NCBI RefSeq assembly: GCF_007828035.1
Contig: NZ_VITV01000002.1
Location: 1-64,000, forward strand
Reading direction: 5' to 3'
Source of the DNA: Nitrospirillum amazonense
Lineage (GTDB): Bacteria > Pseudomonadota > Alphaproteobacteria > Azospirillales > Azospirillaceae
DNA: 64,000 nucleotides
In this document: piece by piece, positions 37,605-46,150 of the stretch
How the letters are laid out: each line of letters begins with the position of its first letter
How positions within the stretch are numbered: the first letter of the stretch is position 1
Notes under the pieces: generated by a model
The model's database searches: none
Told to the model about the DNA's origin: nothing
Seen by the model: the letters and a program-made list of their open reading frames with translations, nothing else
Translations under genes and position numbers: made by a program

Positions 37605-37668
37605 TCCTCACTTTCCAGTCCGCTGCGCTTCCCGGAAGTTCCGGCGACCGCGGTCGCGGTCTACGGCG
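37605..37668 (+). repeat. Dispersed palindromic repeat, copy B
   Basis: The second copy of the element at 28238-28303, in the opposite orientation. It contains CCGGAA-G-TTCCGG and the palindrome GCGACCGCGGTCGC. It lies 43 bp after the acyP stop and between convergent genes, immediately before the ctrA terminator. Confidence 0.8.
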
Positions 37669-37692
37669 TGAGTTAAAGCTCATGCCGCCGAT

Positions 37693-37738
37693 CAAAAAAC
37701 AAAGGCCGCGTGGCCTGGTCAGGCGGCACGCGGCCTTT
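37693..37738 (-). terminator. Terminator of ctrA
   Basis: A perfect 12-bp stem (37701-37712/37727-37738) has an inner GCCT/AGGC extension; on the minus strand it is followed by GTTTTTTG. The stem's own outer AAA/TTT makes it partly useful for acyP on the plus strand as well. Confidence 0.9.
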
Positions 37739-37762
37739 CGAAATTTGGGAACCGTTGACTGG

Positions 37763-38467
37763 CTAACTGGCGGCGGCCTGCTGCCGGGCCTCGTTGGGAT
37801 CGCGCAGGACGTAGCCGCGACCCCAGACGGTTTCGATGTAGTTGCTGCCGTCCGTCGCCTGCGCCAGCTTCTTGCGCAGCTTGCAGACGAAGACGTCGAT
37901 GATCTTCAGCTCCGGCTCATCCATGCCGCCATAGAGATGGTTCAGGAACATCTCCTTGGTCAGGGTGGTGCCCTTGCGCAGGGATAAGAGTTCCAGGATG
38001 CCGTATTCCTTGCCCGTCAGGTGCAGGGGCTGGCCCGCCACCTCGACCGAGCGCGTGTCCAGGTTCACGGTCAGCGCGCCGGTGCGGATGACGCTTTCCG
38101 AATGGCCCTTGCTGCGGCGGACGATGGCCTGCATGCGGGCCAGCAGATCGCGCTTGTCGAAGGGCTTGGTCAGGTAGTCGTCGGCACCGAAGCCCAGGCC
38201 CTTCAGCTTGGCGTCCAGCTCCGTCAGGCCGGAGAGGATCAGGATGGGCGTGGTCACCCGGGCCGAGCGCAGGCGCCGCAGCACCTCATACCCGTCGATG
38301 TCGGGCAGCATCAGGTCCAGGATGATGATGTCGTAGTCATACAGCTTGCCGATCTCCAGGCCGTCTTCGCCAAGATCGGTTATGTCAACGATGAACCCTT
38401 CGGATTTGAGCATCAATTGGATGCTCTTGGCCATCGACGGATCGTCTTCTACGACCAGTACTCTCAT
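37763..38467 (-). CDS. ctrA: Cell-cycle response regulator CtrA
   Basis: 234 residues, OmpR family. The receiver has acidic residues VVEDDP, the phosphoacceptor Asp51 in IIILDLMLP and the switch Lys in [11 protein letters not shown]. The winged-helix output contains [20 protein letters not shown] and [20 protein letters not shown], near-identical to alphaproteobacterial CtrA, where it controls motility, division and replication genes. In Rhodospirillales it is often non-essential and mainly drives motility. Divergent from fliI; terminated by a strong hairpin. Confidence 0.95.
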   Translation of the reverse strand: MRVLVVEDDPSMAKSIQLMLKSEGFIVDITDLGEDGLEIGKLYDYDIIILDLMLPDIDGYEVLRRLRSARVTTPILILSGLTELDAKLKGLGFGADDYLTKPFDKRDLLARMQAIVRRSKGHSESVIRTGALTVNLDTRSVEVAGQPLHLTGKEYGILELLSLRKGTTLTKEMFLNHLYGGMDEPELKIIDVFVCKLRKKLAQATDGSNYIETVWGRGYVLRDPNEARQQAAAS

Positions 38468-38509
38468 GGGCGTCTTCCTTGAAAGGGGTGTAGTCTCAAG
38501 GGAGCGGGG

Positions 38510-38533
38510 AGGTTAACTGCCGACTAGGTTAAC
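38510..38533. promoter_or_regulatory. Direct repeat AGGTTAAC between ctrA and fliI
   Basis: AGGTTAAC occurs at 38510-38517 and again at 38526-38533, a 16-bp period. TTAA(C) half sites are the core of CtrA boxes, but the classic spacing is TTAA-N7-TTAA, whereas here 12 bases intervene. It may be a CtrA autoregulatory site, or a variant. A second small repeat, GCTATCC at 38565-38571 and 38576-38582, lies nearer fliI. Confidence 0.4.
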
Positions 38534-38682
38534 AGATGCCGCGACATTATGCTATGCGGGTAAGGCTATCCTTTAGCTATCCCACCCGTTGTGGGCACCA
38601 CTCCGGAACCCGTCGCGAGATTGGGATGGTCTGGGGCCGTAACAGCTTGATAAAACCGGATTTAGGGCGTGAGAGGCCGGCC

Positions 38683-40020
38683 ATGATGTACGATCCCAAC
38701 CTCCTGATCCCTGAGATCGAGGCGCTGGTCCCCTTCAAGATCTTCGGGCGGGTCACGTCGGTGCTGGGCATGCTGGTGGAGGTCGGCGGCGTGGAACGCC
38801 GCCTGTCCATCGGCGGACGGTGCCGCGTCATCTCGCGCGGGGGACGGCCCGTACCGTGCGAGGTGGTCGGCTTTCGCAACGGCAAGGCCCTGCTGCTGCC
38901 CTACGGCACGCTGGAGGACATCGGCCTGGGCTGCCGCGCCGAGGTCAGCGAGGGCCAGCCCGAGATCAACCCCACGCCCGCTTGGCTGGGCCGGGTGATC
39001 AACGCCCTGGGTGAGCCGCTGGACGGCAAGGGGCCCTTGCCCCTGGGCCCCGTGGGCAACCCGATCAAGGCAGCCCCCCCGCAGGCCAGCACCCGCAAGC
39101 GGGTGGGGGAGAAGATCGACCTGGGCGTACGCTCCATCAACACCTTCCTGTCCTGCTGCCGCGGGCAGCGCATGGGTATCTTCGCCGGTTCCGGCGTGGG
39201 CAAGTCGGTGCTGATGTCCATGCTGGCGCGCTATACCGCCGCCTCCGTCACCGTCATCGGCCTGATCGGCGAACGCGGGCGCGAGGTGCAGGAGTTCATC
39301 GAGGACGATCTGGGGGAAGAAGGCCTGGCCCGCAGCGTGGTGGTGGTGGCCACCAGCGACGAGCCGCCGCTGATGCGCCGCCAGGCCGCCTACATGACCT
39401 TCGCCGTGGCGGAGCATTTCCGCGACCAGGGGCTGGACGTGCTGTGCATGATGGACAGCGTCACCCGCTTCGCCATGGCCCAGCGCGAGATCGGCCTGTC
39501 CGCCGGCGAGCCCCCTACAACCAAGGGCTATCCGCCCACCGTGTTCGCCGAGCTGCCGCGCCTGCTGGAACGGGCGGGGCCGGGGGCGGGCGACGGCACC
39601 ATCACCGGCCTGTTTACCGTGCTGGTGGACGGCGACGACCATAACGAGCCCATCGCCGACGCCGTGCGCGGCATCCTGGACGGCCATATCGTCATGGAGC
39701 GCCGCATCGGCGAGCGCGGGCGCTATCCCGCCATCAACATCCTGCGCAGCGTCTCGCGCACCATGCCGGACTGCAACACGGATGAGGAGAACGCGCTGGT
39801 GATCGCCGCCCGCCGGCTGATGTCCTCCTACAGCGACATGGAGGAGATGATCCGCTTGGGTGCCTATCGCCGCGGCAGCGACCCGCAGGTGGACCGCGCC
39901 ATCGAGCTGAACCCCCACATCGAAGGCTTCCTGCGCCAGGGCCGCCATGAGCGCAGCGACCTAGCCACCGGCTACGCCCAGCTGCAGGCCATCCTGAACG
40001 GCGCCAGCTGGCCCGTCTGA
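38683..40020 (+). CDS. fliI: Flagellar export ATPase FliI
   Basis: 445 residues. FliI energises the flagellar type III export gate. Walker [15 protein letters not shown], the block [18 protein letters not shown] and the Walker B region [20 protein letters not shown] are as in F1-beta-like T3SS ATPases. The ATG at 38683 has GAGAGG 6 nt upstream; a longer frame from 38536 would begin within the likely promoter. fliJ follows after 24 bp. Confidence 0.95.
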   Translation: MMYDPNLLIPEIEALVPFKIFGRVTSVLGMLVEVGGVERRLSIGGRCRVISRGGRPVPCEVVGFRNGKALLLPYGTLEDIGLGCRAEVSEGQPEINPTPAWLGRVINALGEPLDGKGPLPLGPVGNPIKAAPPQASTRKRVGEKIDLGVRSINTFLSCCRGQRMGIFAGSGVGKSVLMSMLARYTAASVTVIGLIGERGREVQEFIEDDLGEEGLARSVVVVATSDEPPLMRRQAAYMTFAVAEHFRDQGLDVLCMMDSVTRFAMAQREIGLSAGEPPTTKGYPPTVFAELPRLLERAGPGAGDGTITGLFTVLVDGDDHNEPIADAVRGILDGHIVMERRIGERGRYPAINILRSVSRTMPDCNTDEENALVIAARRLMSSYSDMEEMIRLGAYRRGSDPQVDRAIELNPHIEGFLRQGRHERSDLATGYAQLQAILNGASWPV

Positions 40021-40044
40021 GCCGAACCAGGATCACCCTAACCC

Positions 40045-40482
40045 ATGAAAAGCCTGAAGGCCCTGATCCGGCTGCACAAGAACCAGGTGGACGACAAGCG
40101 CCGCCACCTGACGCAGTTGCGCGACCAGGAGGACCGGCTGACCCTGCAACGCCAGCAGTTCGAGGCGCAGGTGGAGATGGAGCGCCAGCTGTCCGGCACC
40201 TCCGTCGACATGGCGATGGCCTTCGCCAGCTACCTTCCCCAGATCAAGCTGCGCCGCAACGCCATGGAAACGGCGCGCCAACAGCTGATGATCGCCCTGC
40301 GGCGGGCGGAGGAAGACCTGGCCCAGGCCTTCCAGGAACTGAAGCGCTTCGAACTGGCGGAGGAGGAGCGCATCCGCAAGGAGAGGGCGGAACTGGCCCG
40401 CAAAGAGGCCATGATGCTGGACGAGGTCGCCGCCCAGCGCCACCTGCGCCAGCAGGAAGAGGGCGGGATGGGGGAGGAGTAG
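40045..40482 (+). CDS. fliJ: Flagellar export chaperone FliJ
   Basis: 145 residues, almost entirely a charged helical coiled coil, as expected for FliJ, the stalk-like subunit that sits in the FliI hexamer and contacts FlhA. Features include SLKALIRLHKNQVDDKRRHL and LRRAEEDLAQAFQELKRFEL. Identification rests on length, coiled-coil character and position after fliI. Confidence 0.88.
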   Translation: MKSLKALIRLHKNQVDDKRRHLTQLRDQEDRLTLQRQQFEAQVEMERQLSGTSVDMAMAFASYLPQIKLRRNAMETARQQLMIALRRAEEDLAQAFQELKRFELAEEERIRKERAELARKEAMMLDEVAAQRHLRQQEEGGMGEE

Positions 40483-40488
40483 GATATC

Positions 40489-41343
40489 TTGCGTGGATCG
40501 CTTTTACTTGCCACCCTTCTGTGCCTTCAGGTCATCGCCGGGATTGCCTTCGCTCAAACCAAATCTGAGCCCGCGCCCTCTCAATCAATGTCCAAGATGG
40601 CGATTGCCCAACCAGGGGAGGCGGGTGAGGTCATCATCGACGGGTCCATCGACGACAATACGGCGGTATCGTTCCTTAAATTGGTCCAGGCCGGGGGTGT
40701 CAGGACGTTGCGCATCACCAGTGGTGGCGGGTATCCCGTGCCGGCCATGGTCATCGGCAATCTCGTTTATGACAATGGCATCGCCCTGGTGGTGGATGGC
40801 CACTGCATGTCTGCTTGCGCATCCTTCATCTTCATGGCCGCGCGAGATCGCACGGTCGGCGATCTTGGACTCGTTGCTTTCCATCACACCGACGCCACGA
40901 TGGAGCGACTGCTGCGGGGCAAAGTTCATGATCCCGCATATGAGCACTACGCCCAAAGGGCCAAATTCGAATTCGCCTTCTACACCAAGATCGGCGCGCC
41001 CTTGGAACTGTTGATGGAGCCCAGCCTAGTCGAGGACATTTTTTGTTACGTGCAGGTCCAAGACCCCAATGGGAGTACGGACTATGGTTATCGCAGCAAA
41101 TACAATATGTGGACGCCCCGGCCCCAGTACCTGAAGGACAACAACATTGAGGTGAAGGGCTTCTGGCCGCAGGACCCCTCGTCATTCCTGGCCGCTTACA
41201 AGAAGTTTCTGGCGGCTGGCCCGGCCCTCTCCCTGGCCTATACCAACGGGAAGCCCGTGACCAAGGAAACCGTTCGGGATGCGCTGGAGCCCATTTCCCT
41301 CTGCGCCGACAGCCCGCAAGAGGGCAATTCGCTCGTTAAATAG
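40489..41343 (+). CDS. Periplasmic ClpP/crotonase-fold protein of unknown function
   Basis: 284 residues with a TTG start 6 bp after fliJ, preceded by GGAGGAG. A signal peptide (LLLATLLCLQVIAGIAFA) is followed by a ClpP-like domain: oxyanion-type SGGGYPVPA (78-86), Ser108 in GHCMSACAS and paired His at 132-133 (AFHHT). These match the Ser-His of Clp-like peptidases, though the third residue is unclear. The fliJ context may be accidental. Base use is less GC-rich than fliI. Confidence 0.7.
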   Translation: MRGSLLLATLLCLQVIAGIAFAQTKSEPAPSQSMSKMAIAQPGEAGEVIIDGSIDDNTAVSFLKLVQAGGVRTLRITSGGGYPVPAMVIGNLVYDNGIALVVDGHCMSACASFIFMAARDRTVGDLGLVAFHHTDATMERLLRGKVHDPAYEHYAQRAKFEFAFYTKIGAPLELLMEPSLVEDIFCYVQVQDPNGSTDYGYRSKYNMWTPRPQYLKDNNIEVKGFWPQDPSSFLAAYKKFLAAGPALSLAYTNGKPVTKETVRDALEPISLCADSPQEGNSLVK

Positions 41344-41384
41344 GGACTTAACCGGGAGTCCCGGCCGCCCTTCATCAGAAAGGC

Positions 41385-42212
41385 TCAGTTGAAATCATCG
41401 GGGTGCGGACCCAGGCGGCCGCGCGGGTCGTCCAGGCCGGCGATGCGGGCCTTGTCCGCCTCATCCAGGCGGAAGTCGAAGACGGCGATGTTCTCGCGGA
41501 TGCGGTGCGGGGTTGCGGACTTCGGAATGACGCCCAGGCCCAGGTCCAGGTGCCAGCGGATGACGATTTGCGCCGCCGTCCGTTCATGCTTGCGCGCGAT
41601 TTCCACCAGCACCGGGTGGTCCAGCAGCTTGCCCTGGCCCAGCGGGCTCCACGACTGGGTGACGATGCCGTGTTCCTCGTGGAAGGCGCGCAGTTCGCGC
41701 TGCTGGAACCGGGGATGCAGCTCGATCTGGTTCACGGCCGGCACCACGCCCGTCTCCTCGATCAGCTGGGCCAGCTGAAGGGTGGTGAAATTGGAAACGC
41801 CGATGGACCGGGCCTTGCCCGTTTCCCACAGGGCGATCAGCGCCCGCCATGTCTCCACATAGCGCGCGCGGGCCGGTGTCGGCCAATGGATGAGATAGAG
41901 GTCCACGGCGGGCAGGCCCAGGCGCGACAGGCTGTGGTCCAGTGCCGCCACCGGCGCCTCCGTCCCATGGCTGTCGTTCCACAGCTTGGTGGTCACGAAC
42001 AGGCTGCGGGCGGTGATGCCGGTGCTGCGCAGGCCCCGGCCCACGCCGGCCTCATTGCCGTAGATGGCGGCGGTGTCCACCAGCCTATACCCGGCCTCCA
42101 GGGCCGTGCCCACCACGGGGGCGGCCTGGCTGTCCGGCGTCTGCCAGACGCCCAGGCCCAGCTGGGGCATGACGCGGCCGTCGTTCAGGGTGAGGGTGGG
42201 CTGGTTGTCCAT
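41385..42212 (-). CDS. Aldo/keto reductase, DkgA-like
   Basis: 275 residues, an NADPH-dependent (alpha/beta)8 reductase. The catalytic tetrad is visible: Asp46 (RLVDTAAIYGNE), Tyr51, Lys76 (TTKLWN) and His109 (LIHWP). The cofactor motif is IPKSATPHRIREN. Members reduce 2,5-diketo-gluconate, methylglyoxal and other aldehydes; the physiological substrate is not evident. A single gene convergent with the ClpP-fold gene. Confidence 0.9.
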   Translation of the reverse strand: MDNQPTLTLNDGRVMPQLGLGVWQTPDSQAAPVVGTALEAGYRLVDTAAIYGNEAGVGRGLRSTGITARSLFVTTKLWNDSHGTEAPVAALDHSLSRLGLPAVDLYLIHWPTPARARYVETWRALIALWETGKARSIGVSNFTTLQLAQLIEETGVVPAVNQIELHPRFQQRELRAFHEEHGIVTQSWSPLGQGKLLDHPVLVEIARKHERTAAQIVIRWHLDLGLGVIPKSATPHRIRENIAVFDFRLDEADKARIAGLDDPRGRLGPHPDDFN

Positions 42213-42299
42213 GGGGCAGGTCCCGCTTGTTCACGTCCGAGTGTTCATGGCTGAGGGCGTTAACCAAGGTGGGGCGGTCTTGCCTCGAAACAAGGGGCG

Positions 42300-45263
42300 C
42301 TATATCCGCGTGGCGGGGCCCATGCCGCCGCTGCCGGCGCTGGCGGCATGATCGACCCAGCCATGGGCGCCCGTCTGGAAGGCCAGCCCGCCGCTGTAGC
42401 CCACGGCCGCCAGACTGTTGCTGTAGATGCCGTGCAGTTCCCGCGTCAGGCTGCTGGGCAGCAGCTGGCGGGTGCGGATCACCAGGTCGAAACGGCCCGT
42501 CCAGATCAGGCCGTCCAGTTGCATGGGGCCCAGCTGCGACAGCTGCAGATCAATCAGGAAGCGGCGCAGCGGGCGGTTGCGAACCCCGCGCGCGCCGCCT
42601 TCCTCTTCCTCGCTCTCTTCCTCATTGATGGCGCGGACATGGACTTGCAGGCGCCCCACCTCATCACCGAAGGGTACGGCGAAGGTGCGCCAGCCCTCCT
42701 TATTGGGTTCCGCCGCCTGGGTGGCGATGCTGCTGAAATCATCGATGAGGCGGGCGGACAGGCGGCCGCGTCCCGCCTTGCTGAGCGTCGACATCGCCTC
42801 CGACCCCAGCCAGCCGCTGGCGTCGCCGCCGCGCAGGGCTGCCAGGAAGACCACCAGGGTCTTGGTCAGCTGCGGCGTGGGGCGGGGCAGCACGCTGTTG
42901 ATCAGCTGGTGCGCCAGGGCGGGGTCGCTGGCGGCGATGACCGCCAAGGCCTCCCGCAGGGCTGGCCAGTCGCGGCCCCGCGCCGGGTCTATGGGCGGCG
43001 GTACAGCGTCCAGCTCCGGTGTCGTGGCGGCGGTGGCCAGTTGCACCTTGCTGCCCACGGGCAGGTCGGTACGGGCCTGCAACAGCAAGGTGCCCCGCGG
43101 GGTCTCCACCACCGGCTGGCCGGTGCGGGTCAGGGCCACCACCGTGCCGGGCAGGGGCGGCAGGACACCCGGCCGGGCCAGGGCGGGGTTTAGCGGCGCC
43201 TCCGCCGCATCCTCCGGCGGCAGGATGCCGGGGCCGGCAGCGGGCGTGCCAGCGGGTGTGCCGGCGGGGGCGGCTTCCAAGGGCATGCCCGGGCGCTGTA
43301 CGGACAGCAGGGTGAAGCTGAGCGTCTGCCCGGGGCTGGGACTGGGGGGCGTGCGCAGGGGGGGAGTGTAGGGGGCCGGCGCCGCCGGCAGGGGCGTGCC
43401 GGGCAACGCCGCCTGAGGGGATGAGGCGCCGGGCGCCTGGGACGGAACGCCAAGGGGGGAGGTCGCCATACCGCCGCCCATGGCCGCCGATGGCCCGGCT
43501 TGGCCGGCGGGTACGGCCAGCGCCGGGGGACCGTTCGGAATCTGCGGAGACGCAACTTGGCCTGAAGGTGCGGGTGTGTTCTGTGCCAATAGATTCGTCA
43601 GGGGGGCCGCCGCGACGGTGGCAACCTGTGGCGCTAGGGCCTGTGGTGCCTGGTCGTTTGGGACGGGCGTTGCCGCCGACGGTGTGGGCGAGGTGATCGG
43701 CTGCCCCTGCGGTGGCGTCGTGGCGGGCAGGGGGGAAAAGGGGGCGGCGGTGCCGGAGGGCAGGCCGGTGCGAACGAAGCTGGGGCGTGCCGCATTCAGG
43801 AACAGGCCGCCGCTGACGAAGGATGCCTCATCCGTCACCGGGGGCACGACGGTGGGAAAGGGGGCAGCGCCCGATTGCGGCCCCGGTGATGGTGTGCCGG
43901 ACTGTGTCCGTGCTGTTCCGGACTGCCTCAGATCCGGCAGGAACTCCGGGACGCCCAAGGCAGCCAGCAGGGCGGCGGCATGGTCGAGCGGCGCGGGGGC
44001 CGCCGGTTGGGACGGCACTTGTGGGGCGGGCTGCTGCGCTGACGTGGAAGGGGGGGCGCCGGCGGTGGGGGATGCTTGCGTCCCGGCCGGTCCGGTGTCG
44101 GGTGCGGCGCTGCCGGGCGTCACCGGAGCCATGGGTGACGGTATGGCGGTTTGGGTGGGGGACGGGGTTGCTGGGGATGAAACCGGCGACGGCAGGCCCG
44201 TGGCAGACTGGCCGTCGGGCGTGGGCGTGGCGGTGGCTGGCGTGCTGCCACCGATTGGCACCGGTGTTTGAGACGTCGGGGGGGGCGCGATGCCGGGCAG
44301 CAGGTCGGCCAACGAGGGCGGGTTGGTGCCGGCGCCAGGGCCGGGCATACCGACTGTCGTCTGCGCGAACAGCAGATTTGCCAGGGTGCTGGTGGCCGAG
44401 GCGGGAATGGGCGTGCCCGTGGGGGTGGGAGAGGCCTGGCCGCCGGCTGCCGGCAGGGCCGTGGATGGGCTTGTCCCGGACAGGGTTGTCCCAGACGGGG
44501 TGGTCGATGAGGGCTGGCCGGTGCCCGTATCCGGAGCGGTGGCGCCTGTCTGTGGGGCCGTGGCGCCGCTGCCGTTGGCTGCGGCGGGACTGGGTGCCGG
44601 CTGGTTCGGTGCCGATTGGTTCGGTGCCGATTGGTTCGGTGATTGCTGTGGGGAGTCGTCCGTCAGGTCGGGCTGATCGCCGGTGTCGCCCTGGGCGCCC
44701 ACGATCAGGCCCAGCCCCTGGCCCTGGTTGATGTCGGATACCGGCACCTGGGTGTTGGGCGCCGGCGTGCTGGCGCTGTTGGATGCGGGGGCGGGGTTCA
44801 GCAGGATGGCGGCCAGCGTCGTGCCCACCTGCAAGGCCGGCAGGCCGGCGGTGGGGTTGGGCAGCTGGACGGCTGGCTGCGGCTGGGGCTGGGCGGCCGC
44901 TGCGGCTTGGCCGCTGCCGCCCGTCTGCGCTGCCCCCTGGGCCGCCCCTTGCGTCGCCGCCTGCGCCACCACGGTGGCGGTCAGCGCGGCGCCCGTGGTC
45001 TGCGCCGGAATTTGCAGGGTGACCGGTCGGTCGGTGGGCAAGGGGGCTTCGGTGCGGACCTGCACGTCGCCGGCGGCGGTACGCACCGTGGCTTGCTCGC
45101 CCTGCTGTTCCGTGACCATGCCGCTGACGGCCAGGGCCCGGGCCAGGCCGGTCAGCTTGTCCGGCAGTTGGGTCACCGTGACCTGTCCCAGCACGGTGGG
45201 GGCGGCGCCGCCCCCGGCGCCAGCCGTCTGGGTGATGATGGACGGTGTCTGGACGCCGCTCAT
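42300..45263 (-). CDS. Very large Pro/Ala/Thr-rich protein, probable FliK-like hook-length control
   Basis: 987 residues from the ATG at 45263 (GGAG 9 nt upstream; GTG at 45278 is the alternative). The N-terminal 120 residues are beta-rich (VTVTQLPDKLTGLARALAVS); about 120-730 are low-complexity Pro/Ala/Thr/Gln/Gly; the last 250 residues are folded, with RRFLIDLQLSQLGPMQLDGL and LTRELHGIYSNSLAAVGYSG, similar in design to the export-switching C-terminal domain of FliK. The position after flhF-flhG supports a flagellar role. The identity is inference. Confidence 0.55.
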   Translation of the reverse strand: MSGVQTPSIITQTAGAGGGAAPTVLGQVTVTQLPDKLTGLARALAVSGMVTEQQGEQATVRTAAGDVQVRTEAPLPTDRPVTLQIPAQTTGAALTATVVAQAATQGAAQGAAQTGGSGQAAAAAQPQPQPAVQLPNPTAGLPALQVGTTLAAILLNPAPASNSASTPAPNTQVPVSDINQGQGLGLIVGAQGDTGDQPDLTDDSPQQSPNQSAPNQSAPNQPAPSPAAANGSGATAPQTGATAPDTGTGQPSSTTPSGTTLSGTSPSTALPAAGGQASPTPTGTPIPASATSTLANLLFAQTTVGMPGPGAGTNPPSLADLLPGIAPPPTSQTPVPIGGSTPATATPTPDGQSATGLPSPVSSPATPSPTQTAIPSPMAPVTPGSAAPDTGPAGTQASPTAGAPPSTSAQQPAPQVPSQPAAPAPLDHAAALLAALGVPEFLPDLRQSGTARTQSGTPSPGPQSGAAPFPTVVPPVTDEASFVSGGLFLNAARPSFVRTGLPSGTAAPFSPLPATTPPQGQPITSPTPSAATPVPNDQAPQALAPQVATVAAAPLTNLLAQNTPAPSGQVASPQIPNGPPALAVPAGQAGPSAAMGGGMATSPLGVPSQAPGASSPQAALPGTPLPAAPAPYTPPLRTPPSPSPGQTLSFTLLSVQRPGMPLEAAPAGTPAGTPAAGPGILPPEDAAEAPLNPALARPGVLPPLPGTVVALTRTGQPVVETPRGTLLLQARTDLPVGSKVQLATAATTPELDAVPPPIDPARGRDWPALREALAVIAASDPALAHQLINSVLPRPTPQLTKTLVVFLAALRGGDASGWLGSEAMSTLSKAGRGRLSARLIDDFSSIATQAAEPNKEGWRTFAVPFGDEVGRLQVHVRAINEEESEEEEGGARGVRNRPLRRFLIDLQLSQLGPMQLDGLIWTGRFDLVIRTRQLLPSSLTRELHGIYSNSLAAVGYSGGLAFQTGAHGWVDHAASAGSGGMGPATRI
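44601..44642 (-). repeat. 15-bp tandem repeat encoding NQSAP units
   Basis: Nearly three copies of a 15-bp unit (44601-44615, 44616-44630, 44631-44642) inside the FliK-like gene encode SPNQSAPNQSAPNQPAP. Such in-frame repeats can vary in number by slippage and change the length of the linker. Confidence 0.8.
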
Positions 45264-45334
45264 GGCCGAAGGCTCCACCCCTTAGGGGGCGGTCCCAGTC
45301 CGATCAGCGCCGTCCAGCCGGGGGCCACGCCGGA

Positions 45335-46150
45335 TCAGCCCCCTTGGTTCAGGCGGTTGGCCACCATCTCGATGTCATGGGCGGCATCGGAGGTGGGGAA
45401 GCGCATGAACAGGGGCGACTGGTTGCGGATGGCCTCGCGCACCTTGGCGTCGCGCCGCACGATGCCGCCCAGCTTGGGCGACATCTTCAGATAGCGCTGA
45501 CAGACGGTCAGCAGCTTCTCATACGTCTTCTCGCCCAGCGCCTTGCTGTCGGCCATGTTGATGACCACGCGCAGGTCGGCCATGGGGTTGGCCTGGTAGC
45601 TGAGCTTCAGGAAGGCGTAGGCGTCGGTGATGGAGGTGGGCTCGTCCGTCGTCACCACCAGGGTGGTGCCGGCCGGGCCGGAGAAGGTGCGCACCATGCG
45701 GTCCACGCCGGCGCCCAGGTCGATGACCACCCAGTCATAGCTCTTGGCCACGTCCGCCAGTTCCGTGCGCAGCTGGGTCAGCCGCGCCGGCGGCAGGTTG
45801 GCCAGGCTGCCGGAACCGCTGCGGCCGGCGATGATGTCGAAGCCGCCTTCGGGGAAGCGCTGGGCCGCCCCTTGCAGGGTCACCATGCCGTCGATCACCT
45901 GGCCCAGGTCGCGCTTGGGCATCAGGCCCAGCTGGATGTCCACGTTGGCCAGGCCCAGGTCGCCGTCGAACAGCAGGATGCGCTTGCCGCTGCGCGCCAG
46001 GGCGTGCGCCAGGGTGACGGAGAAGAAGGTCTTGCCCACGCCACCCTTGCCGCTGGCCACGGCCAGGATGTTCTGGCGCCGCAGGGGCATGACGTTGTCG
46101 GCGGTGGCGAGGGCCGCCGGCGCGCCGGTTGGGGAGAGGAGGTCGTTCAT
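45335..46150 (-). CDS. flhG: Flagellar number regulator FlhG (FleN/YlxH), MinD-like ATPase
   Basis: 271 residues. The deviant Walker A SGKGGVGKT lies at about 33-41, then FDGDLGLANVDIQLGL and WVVIDLGAGVDRMVRTF. A MinD/ParA-type ATPase that limits flagellar number by acting on FlhF and, in some species, a master regulator. Its start overlaps the flhF stop by 4 bp. A C-terminal amphipathic helix, HDIEMVANRLNQ, is short. Confidence 0.9.
   Translation of the reverse strand: MNDLLSPTGAPAALATADNVMPLRRQNILAVASGKGGVGKTFFSVTLAHALARSGKRILLFDGDLGLANVDIQLGLMPKRDLGQVIDGMVTLQGAAQRFPEGGFDIIAGRSGSGSLANLPPARLTQLRTELADVAKSYDWVVIDLGAGVDRMVRTFSGPAGTTLVVTTDEPTSITDAYAFLKLSYQANPMADLRVVINMADSKALGEKTYEKLLTVCQRYLKMSPKLGGIVRRDAKVREAIRNQSPLFMRFPTSDAAHDIEMVANRLNQGG

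Noticed and set aside
41352..41364. CCGGG-AGT-CCCGG hairpin after the ClpP-fold gene as a terminator
   Set aside because: Only a 5-bp stem and no U-tract; may contribute, but cannot be supported.
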